Shown: positions 34,509 through 45,407 of the stretch, in pieces
How positions within the stretch are numbered: the stretch's first letter is position 1
Layout of the letters: each line of letters begins with the position of its first letter
Assembly (NCBI GenBank): GCA_014898425.1
Contig: RCSZ01000014.1
Span: 930,001-994,000, forward strand
Length of the DNA stretch: 64,000 bases
DNA from: Botryotinia globosa
Taxonomy: Eukaryota > Ascomycota > Leotiomycetes > Helotiales > Sclerotiniaceae
Direction: 5' to 3'
The notes under the pieces: model-generated
What the model saw: only the letters and a program-made list of their open reading frames with translations
Databases searched by the model: none
What the model was told of the DNA's origin: nothing
Program-made: the position numbers and the translations under genes

Positions 34509-34883
34509 ATGCGTCCCATCTCTGTCACCACCGTCTTAGTCCTGGCCTTGGCCTCGACCGCATGGGCTTTACCAACCATGGAGGATGCCACTCCCTACAA
34601 ACGAGGTATGGAGGATGCCACTCCCTACAAACGAGGTATGGAGGATGCCACTCCCTACAAACGTGGAATGGAGGATGCCACTCCCTACAAACGTGGTATG
34701 GAGGATGCCACTCCCTACAAACGTGGAATGGAGGATGCCACTCCCTACAAACGAGGTATGGAGGATGCCACTCCCTACAAGGAAAAACGTGGAATGGAGG
34801 ATGCCACTCCCTACAAGGAAAAGCGTGGAATGGAGGATGCCACTCCCTACAAACGTGGTATGGAGGATGCCACTCCCTACTAG
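34509..34883 (+). CDS. dikaritin-type RiPP precursor with ten core repeats
   Basis: Single exon, 124 residues. Residues 1-20 form a signal peptide (MRPISVTTVLVLALASTAWA). After LPT, the rest is ten copies of MEDATPY. Six are followed by KRG, two by KEKRG and one by KRG, and the last ends at the stop. Lys-Arg sites fit Kex2-type processing in the secretory pathway, which would free units beginning with the Gly after KR. This plan matches UstA, PhomA, AprA and VicA precursors, whose core Tyr or Phe is oxidatively cross-linked by UstYa-type enzymes. Every core copy is identical at protein level, while DNA differs only at synonymous third positions (cga/cgt, ggt/gga). Neighbouring UstYa-like and tyrosinase genes support the assignment. 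The final product is unknown. Confidence 0.92.
   Translation: MRPISVTTVLVLALASTAWALPTMEDATPYKRGMEDATPYKRGMEDATPYKRGMEDATPYKRGMEDATPYKRGMEDATPYKRGMEDATPYKEKRGMEDATPYKEKRGMEDATPYKRGMEDATPY
34578..34880 (+). repeat. 30-bp coding tandem repeat (ten units)
   Basis: Ten units of about 30 bp, each starting ATGGAGGATGCCACTCCCTA; units 7 and 8 carry six extra bases (an added Glu-Lys). Near-identity between units suggests recent amplification or gene conversion. The regularity keeps other frames and the antisense strand open, which creates false ORFs. Confidence 0.95.
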
Positions 34884-36041
34884 GATCCATGCCGCTTGAA
34901 CGATTCATCTTGCTTCACGAGGGCAATTGGCGACGGGCAAGGAAGCGGGAGGTTGAAGATGGTTGGCGGTGGAGGTTGTGATGATTTCCTTGTTGATTTT
35001 AGCTTGGGGGCTTCAAGTAATTGTCTCTATTATGCGGCAGGGGTTGCCTCTACCCATCTTGAAATCAGACAGATGCTCCAAATTATACACTCATTTCGAA
35101 TCCGTTACATCAGATGCTTATTTCCGTATCCAGTTGATGGTACTACACTGTCATTTAGTCTTGGTAAATAGAATACTTGAAATTCAATACCTTATGATGA
35201 GCGAACCAGCTTATCATGTTGTGCTTTGTCAACCGACTAATGTCACTGTATCGGCAAAACCTCACGTGGGTGACTATTTGTTGGATAAAATCACAACAAT
35301 TTTATCGTCAGGCGCAACCATAATATTGGCCGTCACAATCCAGTGAGTAGCTGCTGCTGATCCTACCAGGGAGTGAGAGCAATTAAATGTAACGTGACAT
35401 TCGATATTGGCTATACATTCTTTGCTCTTGATCTCCGGGGCTTAGCGCTAGACCTCAGTTGGACGTACACACAAGGCTGGGAACTAGTCTCGCTAGTATG
35501 ACACCTTCTGCACGGGCCATTCTGAATGACTAATCTACGTAGTTATCGCTACAGTAGTGTTATCGCTGGTACTGATAACTTGCAATAGGTACCTAGTATC
35601 TTTCTTCTCTGAATTCAAACAATTCCGTACTCGATATTCGACATTCGATACCCAAGTTTGTGGTTTTTTTTATCACGCTAGCCTTACGATACATTCCAAG
35701 AGTTTCCAAAAACAGCTAGTAACCTAAGCCATATGTCCCACGTCTTAGTATCTCTGACTGTACTCATACTCAGTGTATTAGTCTACTCGCGCGTGTGGCT
35801 TATGCGTGAAGCCGATAGATTTTTTCACTGTACATTTGATGTGCCTGATGATTATGATTACATACTGTATCTTATACTCATGTTAAGTCAATATGTTTTA
35901 TCAGTAGACAATTCTTATTGTACGTAGCTTGTATTATATCACACACTTTGGGCCTTTACTAGAATGTGGTACTTGAGGTTTGCTTCATACCGCTCTAACA
36001 ACCTATTCATTCAATTACCATCGCTTCCAATTCGTTATTTT
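34884..36041. other. intergenic between precursor and UstYa-like B
   Basis: The first 460 bases are probably precursor 3' region; ORFs at 34896-35171 and 34963-35346 are without recognisable content. The rest is AT-rich promoter DNA of the next gene. Confidence 0.4.
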
Positions 36042-37247
36042 ATGATGGAATCTCAGGACGAGTCTATGGAACCTCTCAATTCCGGCTTCCAAGGTTTAGT
36101 TCAAAGCGAGGATTGTAATCACCCCAAGAGCTATGTCAGGAAAAGATGCTCTGCTCGACGCAATTTCTTCTTGATTGCTACATTTCATCTGTTAGCTTTT
36201 CTCTTGTCTTTGCTTGCAGCTGTTGCCGTGGCAAATCATAAGACAATTTACTGGCGCTCTCGCGAGCAAAAATGTCCGAAACCCCTGATACATTGTGAGG
36301 TTTCAAAGCATTCACAATAATAGTGTGCTATTGCTAACTGGAGAATAGCACCAGCTTATGATGGAGCGTTGTACAACATTGTCACAATTGAAAGTAGCAA
36401 ATTAATCGGGTCGCCATTCTCTGGCAATCCGGGCCCAGCAGTTGACAAAGCGTGGGATGACTTAATGAGTAGTATGTCTGCAAAATTTGACTGTTGGGGA
36501 AATTCTCACACGCACCCAGGAATAAATATACGTATTTCGGAAGACGATCTTCGAAAAGTCAATGGGACTTCAATAAAACTTGCTGACGGTTCCAACGACT
36601 ATTGGGGATCGATAGAGGTATATCATCATCTACATTGTTTGGTAAGTTTGAGTCCCGTCTTCTGTATGAACACGTTCAACTTGTTCGTTTGCTGAGAAAC
36701 TTGCCAGAAAGTCATCCGTCATTACATAGCCAAGGATTATTATCCCGACGCTCAGAAATTTGTCACTGAGCCCGGAATGATCTATCCCGAACATATTGGT
36801 AAATTTAATCCCTTTTTCCCAATCTCAGCGAAGGTTGGCAGTCTGCTTCTTTCTGCCTTTCAATTTCAATATGTTCAATTGTTCGCTAATTCATACCCTC
36901 AACGCATAGAGCACTGTATCCAAACTCTCCGTGAGCACCTACCTCATGTGTCAACCGGACCTTAGTATCTATACTTATACTTGGCGGCCTAACAGCTATG
37001 ACCCGCACGCTAATGATCGTACCAAACATAGCTGTATTGATTGGTCGAACTTTGAGGCTTGGTCGGACCAGAGGAGATTTTCCGAATATGACGAACGAGG
37101 CTTGCTGAGAAAAGATGATGGTAAGTCTGATTTTAGTATTCTTCATGTTATTCGTTGCACAAGTAGCCTCCAGAGCACCGAGTTTGAACTGATGATCCTC
37201 GGGGGAATCTAGGTACGATCTGGGACCCAAGGAAACTGCATGCTTGA
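36042..37247 (+). pseudogene. UstYa-like (DUF3328) oxidase B, frameshifted near the C-terminus
   Basis: Exons 36042-36294, 36349-36641, 36708-36798 and 36910 onward, with clean introns. A transmembrane helix (FFLIATFHLLAFLLSLLAAVAVA) lies at about residues 44-66. The joins restore 'SPAYD' and both family motifs: HHLHC (H177, H180, C181) and HIEHC (H211, H214, C215). Soon after the second motif a tandem acctacct (36937-36944) puts the frame out, and translation stops at 36963-36965, giving 230 residues. The expected C-terminal part ('YTYTWRPNSYD', 'SCIDWSNFEAW') continues in another frame from 36946, with an intron 37121-37212, to a stop at 37247. Either this allele is damaged or an assembly error is present. 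The truncated form keeps both motifs, so residual activity is not excluded. Confidence 0.75.
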
Positions 37248-37703
37248 AGTGGTTCCAAATTTGTTCCATATTGGTCAAGAAAATGATCTTTGATAACGTT
37301 GGATATGATGCTACACATCAGAGCAAATAGTCAGGAAACTATGGCCGGAGAGGATTTCTACTGGATATGAATCCATGAGTGATGTGTATAGTTGTTATTT
37401 ATACATGAATAAATCAACAGAATAGCGATTAGCTGTGTATAATAGACGCCATCTCCCGTAGCTTGCAGAGAGCTTGGGACTTGTCTTCGTCCATCACTCA
37501 GCTTGAAATCACGCGCTGAGAGGTTTGTTTATCGTGACACGACAGCACACAACATTAATATTTAAATCTTCAAACTGAGAAAAGACATTAATAAAATCAA
37601 ACAAATCGATCAACATGAATGCGACTCAGTCCCACCACAATGCCTGTCATATTTCCAGATATTTGACATGGATGTCCCACTCAGTCACTCTTTTCACCAG
37701 TGT
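37248..37703. other. spacer between convergent genes
   Basis: 3' flanks of UstYa-like B and the bZIP gene. No feature seen. Confidence 0.45.
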
Positions 37704-39507
37704 TCAGGCAAGTACCAATCCAGAGTCGAAGATGCTTTGCCGAAGCTTTTTTTGGAGAGATAGAGTAGCGATACGATGGCAAGTATGACATGGGAGCGGT
37801 TTTGTGAATGCACAGCTGCCACATCTGTAGTGAGAGCTGACACCAGCGACCACAGATTTGGAAGCTATTCGAAGATTAATTACGGCTTTGCAGCGTGGGG
37901 TAAAAAAGATAGTCAACGGTGCACCGGGATTCAAGCTTACCATTACCTGGAATTTCTTTTGGGCTTGTGCAGCGGAAATTTCGACAGGAGCAATGTGGCC
38001 ATTGGCCAACGGTGAATTTCCTGCCAAAATGCCAATGATTGTATCGCATTCTTCTCTGTTTGTGCACTCAGCTACTAGTAGATCTTCTGCAGATTTAAAA
38101 GTCTCATCGAGGTATCCTTGAGCCTCCCATTGTGTCCAATTTACTGCGTTCTCGCGCAGAGCAACAAGAACTTTCGGTAAGCCTCGTCTTCGGCTGAGTC
38201 TTTGGACGCTTGCTACTACTGAATCATCACTGAAGTCTGCAGTGTAATAGCTTGATATTACTGAATCGAAATCTGTGAATCCAACGATCCTCGAACACTC
38301 TAATAGAAAGTTCAATCTTTCGTTGAAGCTTGCTCCCTCTACAGGCACAGAGGGCATATTTGCTGTACTTTCCTTGGGCTCGGGGTTTATAGCCTTTGGT
38401 GTTGAGGACATAGTTTCAGCTACTGATTTTTCAGTATCTTCGCCGAATATTTTGCAAGATCGCGGGTGCTTAGAAGCCGTTCTTTCAGAATACCTCTCCT
38501 GGGGCGCATCGACTGGGAATATTGCCGAATCTATATATGACATGGCAATATCATCTTGAAAATTCTCCTCGTGTGGGCTAGCAAGCGGGTTTTCTTCAGT
38601 GTCTCTATAAAAATGTGGGTAGCTTGCACCACAGGGTTCGTTCCATGTATGTGCCTCGTCAACTTAAGAGAGTAAAGTCTTAGCGGCTCAATCCAACTTT
38701 CTTGACAAGAGAATGAAACTTACTTAACGTGTTACGATCGAAGTCTTCCCCCAAACTATTGAGCATAGTAGAAAAAGAAGATTGTTTTACTACATCTCGA
38801 GGGGAACTCGAATTACCATTCAATGATTTATTAGCCATCACGGGCATACTGCCGTGTGTGCGGTTTGAGAGCGCGGGAGAATACGTAATTATATGATCTA
38901 GATTGCGGTGATTTGGCTGCCTAGCTTTTGCCTGGGGGTGTGTCGCCGTTGGATCAGGGGAGGACAAGGAATCTAACATCTCTTGTTCGATGTGGGAGCG
39001 AGGGTCACCGCATCTGGACTGCTGGTGCAATGACGCTCCATAGCCAATATTACGGGGCAGTTGATTCTGGTATGCGCATGTAGCATAGTGTTTATGATTT
39101 CCATCGAAGTGACGCAGGTCGTGGTAATAGTGAAAATTGTCGTCTAAAGCTAAACCAACACTAGACTTAGTGCCCACCTGCGCCACTGTAGTTTGTCGTT
39201 CAAGTTCTTCAATTCGTCGTTTTAGGTTTGTTCCTGGATTAAAGTCAGCTTATCCAAATCTTGTACAGCCACAGCGAACAATGTAATGACGTGAAGAAAA
39301 TTTTGTCTTACTGTAATTCCTCTGAGCAATGCGATTTTGTATCCGCTTGCGGGCCCTTTGATCAGAAACCTTTGACCAATCTTCATCATCATCAGGAGCC
39401 GAAAGTTGATGAGAAATCTGAGAATTGTGGGTACTGACCGAGGTCGGATGAGGCGTGGCGGGGATTTCAGACATAGCGGGATTGAGCAATAAACTTGCAA
39501 AGTCCAT
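37704..39507 (-). CDS. bZIP transcription factor at the cluster edge
   Basis: Three exons on the minus strand: 39507-39312, 39233-38724 and 38662-37704 (554 residues). The first intron splits the bZIP: basic region 'DQRARKRIQNRIAQRNYR' (residues 49-66) joins 'TNLKRRIEELERQ' after splicing, the usual fungal AP-1-like pattern, with a short leucine zipper. The middle is polar and probably disordered. A helical C-terminal region (LNFLLECSRIVGF, 'VLVALRENAVNWTQWEAQGY') is found in many fungal bZIP regulators of unknown function. The last 70 residues after 'AQAQKKFQ' could instead be intron plus another exon, so the C-terminal end is uncertain. Position suggests a pathway regulator, but ustiloxin's UstR is a Zn2Cys6 protein, so this link is inference. 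Confidence 0.82.
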
Positions 39508-39781
39508 TGTTCAATTGCATCCATTACTGACTTTTATATATGCCTGAAGTCCTTCCCTTTCCATCATCATCACCGAATTTTTTATTGTCTCCAACTGTTG
39601 AACCAACATGCATCAACGTACGTTGCATGATGGATGCATTTAACAGAACCGATCCTTGAATACCTTCCTTTCTGGGAATGTACTGTTGGCCTAAAGGTAA
39701 CCGAATAAGTAATCAGTGATTAAGAAAAGATAGGTACCTATCTTTATTGGTATCTACCTTATAGTAAGCATAAAGTAGATA
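39508..39781. promoter_or_regulatory. 5' region of the bZIP gene
   Basis: No gene. The end reads 'tagtaagcataaagtagata' (39762-39781), similar to 'tagtaagcacagattagata' just beyond the MITE-like element at 40552. Confidence 0.4.
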
Positions 39782-39891
39782 ACGTGGTTTATCAGTAAGC
39801 GGAACACTTCGAAATACACTAAAATTCGAGTTTTTTGAATATTTGAAATTAAATAATCAATTATTATTTCATTTAGAAATTCTAATGTTAA

Positions 39892-40009
39892 TGTGACGAG
39901 TCACATGATTCTAGTATATAGACTCTCTTCTTCAAGAGCTTACACTCTTGAATTGTCCCTTTTGGGGTTGTGGCCTAATGGTAAAGAAGAGAGCTTTAGG
40001 TTCGTCACA
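39892..40009 (+). repeat. 118-bp LTR-like insertion, target duplication GTTAA
   Basis: Starts TGTGACGA, ends TCGTCACA and is flanked by GTTAA on both sides (39887-39891, 40010-40014). It carries TTGTGGCCTAATGGTAAAG (39968-39986), a tRNA A-box-like string also found in the element at 26688-26847 with two transition differences. It is nested in the MITE-like element, so it is younger. Confidence 0.82.
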
Positions 40010-40098
40010 GTTAATTTTCAACAATTATAAGAAGTGTTTGTATTAGATTTTTTTAAGATTTACTTTATTCAATCTTGAGATATAGGAAAAGTGGGCCG

Positions 40099-40359
40099 TG
40101 TGACGATATGCCTTAGAGAGCTGAATAAACAGGGTTCATTTCATCCTTAGAATCTAAAGCTATAGAACTATAGCTCTCTGGGAGGCTCTTTATATACATG
40201 ATCTCGTACGCTAACGGAGCGGCTTCGGCCGCGTTCTTCTTCGATCTTACCATCACCATTTTCCCATAGTAAATCCTCGAAATCCGATCGTGCGCGAACG
40301 GACCATCGGCTTCTTCGTTATCCCACGTGATTTACCTGAATGTATGTGACTTCGTGACA
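40099..40359. repeat. 261-bp solo-LTR-like insertion, target duplication GCCG
   Basis: Starts TGTGACGA and ends TTCGTGACA; GCCG precedes and follows it. It shares TTAGAATCTAAAGCTA with the element at 17687. Also nested in the MITE-like element. Confidence 0.7.
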
Positions 40360-40679
40360 GCCGAGAAATCACGATTCTCTTATCTCTCAATAACTGTTCG
40401 TTATTTTAAAGTTTTCTTTTTACTGAATAGTTCTTTGAATTTTTTGAATAGATTTTCTTATTAAAATAATGATTAATTATTAAAATCTGAATATCAGAAA
40501 AGCCTGAATTTTAGTGTATTTTGAAGTGTTCCGCTTACTGATGAACCACGTTAGTAAGCACAGATTAGATAAACAATAGTATCATTACAAGTCACGGTGC
40601 TGGGCCTCACGTGATCAGGAAACCGACTTATCGAAATCGGTTTTGTGGCAATCGACTTGTCGATTCGTAGAGTATGAAG

Positions 40680-40868
40680 GTCTATATAAGGAATAGATTT
40701 CATTACAATGTAGAGCTTCGTGCTCAAGACAATCATTAGTTTCTTACTATAGTTACAAGAATTGCAACAAATTACAATCTTATTGAATCCCTACGTGAAG
40801 TCTAGTCTAAACCACCTCGAGAGATCTCTAGACACTTCCACGTGACCCTAGAGGCAGCTCCCGTAACA
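40680..40868. repeat. LTR 3' part, the less mutated relative of the 26.1-26.6 kb copies
   Basis: Ends CTCCCGTAACA. It aligns over about 180 bases with both arms of the inverted pair at 26104-26628, keeping C and G where those have T and A. The left border is not clear and may extend to about 40560. Confidence 0.65.
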
Positions 40869-41051
40869 GCCAGGTTTTCTGTTACATGTTGTAGAACACT
40901 ATTTTTAAAATCTTTGTGATAGCTTATAGAATGCTAATAATAGGAGAAAGAGAGAGTTCTAAGTCCTCGATTTGAATAGAGGAGTGAGTTAGGTGAACGA
41001 CTATAGATTTGATACTTCGAAGCTATGAAAAAACAATTCGAACTCTGAACG

Positions 41052-41318
41052 TATCACGGAGGAATAGCTATGTCGATTGGTCACTTTGATCATATAATAG
41101 GTATTTATGGTGATAATAAACTAGATTGACTTGAGGTATGATCATAAAGATCATACCTACTCTATATACCCTGATCGGGCGACGGAGTCGCCTAATAAGG
41201 TATTAGGGTTCACTGATATATAGAATAAAAGAGCGTTTTGTGATCATGGGAATAGGCGCTCTGAAGGAGTGCCAGGCTCAATCACGTGGTGTTGCACAAG
41301 ACGGCGATTTCCGTGACA
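41052..41318. repeat. 267-bp solo-LTR-like insertion, target duplication GAACG
   Basis: Starts TATCACGGAG and ends TTTCCGTGACA; GAACG flanks both sides (41047-41051, 41319-41323). The first G of the usual TGTCACGG has become A, a RIP-like change. Confidence 0.75.
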
Positions 41319-42775
41319 GAACGCTTAATTGACGATTTGTGTAGTGACAATTAGCCTGAATTCTATTCCAATGAGCTATACACAAATCATACACAAGCCA
41401 GAATCAATTGACAACGAGTTGTTGAATTTAGTATCCAATAACGAGCATTTGTTTGATACCGCAGGTATTTTCTAGAAGCTTTCGGTGGCCAAATATCTCA
41501 TTTTACACTTCCAGGGATTGGTAATCACTATCTACCTACAAGAAAAGATCAGTTCTTTTCCTATCCTATGAATTAGAGCAAGGCTTTGATTATGAAACCC
41601 TATTTTTCAGCTCGGCTGGAAAAACTGCCTAATGACAGTTTATCAACTTCCTTTTTCAGCTTGGCAGTGAAAAACTGCCTTGCTGCGGATTCGAATGCCT
41701 GTATACGAACTCCCATTTTCAGTTTAGCACAATTTAATCCTTGTATTGAGATTACGGAATTCCAACATCAGATTTTATAAAATACCGTATTTCAAAATAC
41801 GGTTTTTGGGATTGAGTATCATCAAAACAGTATAACACAGGATCTGTTTACGAAATCCGAGTTCGCCATTTTTCAAGCAGCATTCATTAGGAATGTCACG
41901 TTCAAGTAAGGGTGGTTTTATACCACTAAACCACAAGCCCGTTTTAGATATTGGGAAGTAGGTTAAAGAAATATATTATGGAAAAATGTGGAGTGGAACA
42001 AAGGAAGTGGGTGAAGTGGATCGATGTGTATGTGCTCCGGAGCTAGACGAGAAGACCCATCTAGCGCAAGGGGTAGAGAAAGATAGGTACTTGGCTCGAG
42101 ACTCAGTATACTCTTTGTCTGTGAAGGTTGGCTTGTTTTATGTTAGTATATATACCTAGTCTGTCACTGGAAATATCGATGCTATTATTAATCTATCGAT
42201 TCTATTCATCGGCCGTAGAAGACTTTATCTGTTCTAATGACATGTGCTGTGTACTTAGGTACATGCATCTCTCGTCGATGGTGAATAGAGGCTTTTCATG
42301 TTAGTTCTGAGAGAAAGCTGATAGGGTTCTTAATAAAAGATTTTTCCACGGTTGAGAACAACATTTATATCACATGAGAAGTAGGAGGAGCCTTTGTCTG
42401 AAATTGCGAGATATGAGAACCTACGATTATCAAATCAAATACTTCTTAAAATTCCATTGATCGTTATTACAGCCAGCCTTGACTATCCTTAGAGTTGATA
42501 CAGCTCGCTTAAATCAATCTTCACGGCATCCTAGGTACTATCTGAAGGAGCTTAAAGTTCAAACTGAGCTTTCGCATGGGACGAAGACACAATGAAGCGA
42601 GTGAAGAGTGGAAAAGATGAACTATAAGATTGTAAAACTAAGGTATAAATAGAAACGCTACTTGGAAAAGCCTATAAAAAGGCGTGTTGAAAGACCCCGC
42701 TCACAAATTTGCAAATTCTAGTTGATGATACGCACCACTTCCTCAATCTCAACCATCATATTCCATACTAACCTT
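41319..42775. other. AT-rich spacer after the repeat island
   Basis: No gene seen. A hairpin (accgtatttcaaaatacggt) is at about 41785-41804. A truncated tRNA copy lies at 41918-41940 (listed separately). The region near 41600-41670 has two similar 'ggaaaaactgcct'-type strings. Confidence 0.4.
41918..41940 (-). pseudogene. truncated tRNA-Ala copy (5' part only)
   Basis: On the minus strand, GGGCTTGTGGTTTAGTGG and the next five bases are identical to the first 23 bases of the tRNA at 17339-17410. The anticodon arm and T-arm do not follow. It may come from a tRNA-derived short element or a partial gene copy. Confidence 0.65.
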
Positions 42776-44649
42776 CTAAGCTTTGTACAAAGTATCCAAA
42801 AATCCACTCGCTAATTCGACCACCACGCTCTTATTTGGCAAACTACCTGCAACTCCATAGAGGGCCGCTGAATCTCCCAAGCTCTTTCCCTTTGCTCCTT
42901 TACCTTCCACAATTCTAACTCTCTCCTTCTCCTTCTCCCCTTCTACAACGGCGATCAAGTCTTCGACCAACTTCTCCCACACCTTTACAATCGGTAAGGT
43001 CACAGCTACGTGTATAGCCGGTGGGTTCTGCAACGAGTTGAGATGCCATCCCTTTCCTGACATAGCATCGGCAATGTCATAAATATCGAGTGTCTTGGAC
43101 GTAAAAGCTACGACAGAAACAAGTGGTTTACCGAGTACGTGAAGATCGGCGTTAAGAGATGGGTTTTCGCTTATGGCATCGATGATCTTTTTGGTGGCTC
43201 CAACAATCTCGTTACAAGAATTGATATAGCCAGTTTCTCCAACGCTCATAAGTGAAGCCCAACATCCAGCAATGAGAGCACCTGGACGAGATCCGGCAAT
43301 CGATGGAGAGGCATATACACCACCTGACCAGTCAGGAGAGATGAAGTATTGGTAAGTTCTCAAGGCTGCAGTGCGGTAAAGAACAGTCGAGTTACCCTTA
43401 GGGGCAAAGCCATATTTGTGAGTGTCGCAACTTATACTTGTAACACCCTTGAGACGGAAATCAAAGAGTTCTGTTTCAAAGCCGGCCTTCTCGAGGAAGG
43501 GGACGAGAAATGATCCAAGACAACAATCGACGTGAAGTGGGATTTTACGTTTAACGGCAAGCTTGGAGAGACCGGTGATGTCGTCAATCAGTCCATGAGG
43601 GAAGTTGGGCGCGGATCCAACAAGAAGAACGGTATTGCTGTTGATAAGGCGAGATACGCTTGGAAGATGGACTTGATAAGATGGAGCGGGACAAGCGACG
43701 AGATGAATTTTGATACCAAAATATTGACCTGCTTTGCGGAATGCTGTGTGTGCCGTTTCTGGTAGAATCCTGAATATCGGTTAGTATAAAAGTGCAAAGG
43801 GCATATGCATAGATCTACTAACATTTCTGGCTCCTTTACACCCCTCTCGGCATAAGCCTTCTGTCTTGCACTTAAGCAAGCCATCAAAATAGACTCTGTA
43901 CCTCCACTAGTTGTAACTCCGGCAGCTCCTGGAGGAGCATTATACATCGACAAAACCATCGCTACGATTTCCGCCTCCATCTTCCTCACTCCCGGGAACA
44001 CATCCGGGTGAATGGGATTCGCGACTGTAAACTTTCCAAATGCCTCCGTCTGTAGTTTCATCAAAGAATCTCCTCCATGATACACAGCACCAGAGACAAA
44101 TCCATCTTCCCATCTGGTATGATCCATATTGGCCAACGTCTCCAATTCCTTCATAACCGTTTCTTCAGACCATCCTTCCTTCGGCAGCGTCAAATATCTT
44201 ACCACGCCTGGACCTGTCGGCACCAATTTGCCTTGTAATTTCGTGATTGCCTCTGAGACCTGTTTTTGTACTTGAGATCGTACACCGGGTGCTCGTAGAA
44301 ATAATCCATAGAGTGTTCTGCGAATTGAGATATATGCGTCTGCGAAACTACCAAAAAGCCCCCTTCCCTTCAATTTCAAAAGACCCTTCCTCGTCCATCT
44401 CAGTAGGAACAAGAAGAATACGATGTTTCGAAGTCTGCATTACCAGAAACATTATCAGCAAAGGTTGTTCCATCAGGCACAAGAAGCAAGCAGATTGCAT
44501 AGCTTATCGCATATACGGTGGGTCCAGAAGCATAGAATATGTACATACAAATCAATGTTTAAAGCCAGTAATTGGCTACTACTCGATGAACCCTTTTTGA
44601 CGGTGAAGCTATTGCGCAAGCTCACAGGCATTCTCGAACTGCCGGGCAT
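42776..44649 (-). CDS. sphingosine-1-phosphate lyase
   Basis: PLP enzyme of the ER membrane that cleaves phosphorylated sphingoid bases to ethanolamine phosphate and a long-chain aldehyde, the exit step of sphingolipid breakdown (yeast Dpl1). Three exons on the minus strand: 44649-44549, 44434-43823 and 43769-42776 (568 residues); the joins restore 'IDLLRNIVFF' and 'KEPEMILPETAHTAF'. An N-terminal membrane helix, 'WEDGFVSGAVYHGGD', 'ANPIHPDVFPGVRKMEAE', 'GVTTSGGTESILMA' and the PLP-binding Lys in 'SCDTHKYGFAPKG' are all typical. The length matches the family. The start ATG at 44649 gives a short luminal leader before the helix. Confidence 0.93.
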
Positions 44650-45407
44650 CTTGCGGGACGGATGGTCGGTGAGTGATGAGAAGGAAGATAAAAGTTGGGG
44701 TGGGAGAGCAGAATAAAAGGCGAAAGGCCAAAAGTCGTCGTCTGCATCGGAGGTTTCATTTTCCTTGATTCAATTGATGGAGATGCCGAGGATGTTACTC
44801 ATCACATGCTTGCTTCTTTATGCTCCATTTAAGGTCTGCCCTTGTAAACTTATTTCTAGAGAGTTTCAAGATATTTATTAATAATACATATGATCTATCG
44901 TCATTAAAAAGTGGACATGATCTGTCAAATTTCTTCATTATGAGTATTTGATGATATACGTATCAGATGATTATGTTTGCAATGCTACATGGATATACTA
45001 GGTGCTGGAGGTGCCAATTCAACGCTACAGACGAGAACAACACACTAATGGCCTCCTACATCATAGATGGAAATGGTTATAGAACACAAAACTATATCGA
45101 AAACCTCGCAAGTTTTGAAAATGCAGTACATTGACTGCTGGGGTATGTATGCTTCAAATAATATACAGAAGACAAAGTCTTGCTTCCCCAAGAAAACTAC
45201 ATCTGCCAGCATCAGCGATGTCCATATTCCTACAGACGTCATCGCTGGTATTGTACAATTATGCAAACATTTATCTTCATGCTCTTGTGTTGTACGCCTG
45301 CAAACGCCTTGCCCGCTATTCGTAGATCATAAGGGCTTCTATAGCCCTAACTATGCTTATATGTTGATGATGAGGATTTGATTTGATTATCGTAGTAAAG
45401 GGTTGGA
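44650..45407. other. intergenic, no gene seen
   Basis: 5' flank of the lyase gene and 3' flank of the mannosyltransferase gene, with no recognisable ORF. Confidence 0.45.

Larger units (their letters stand above)
39782..40551. mobile_element. MITE-like element with about 46-bp inverted ends and TA duplication
   Basis: Left end ACGTGGTTTATCAGTAAGC and right end (inverted) ACGTGGTTCATCAGTAAGC agree over about 46 bases with two differences, and AT-rich similarity continues further in. TA flanks both ends (39780-39781, 40552-40553), as left by Tc1/mariner-type transposition. Two LTR-like insertions are nested inside. Without them the element would be about 380 bp. It has no transposase, so it is non-autonomous. 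Confidence 0.8.

Noticed and set aside
34525..34981. Long ORFs in other frames and antisense across the precursor (for example repeated REWHPPYHVC or WRMPLPTN)
   Set aside because: They exist only because the 30-bp repeat keeps all frames open; the sense frame has the signal peptide, KR sites and cluster context.
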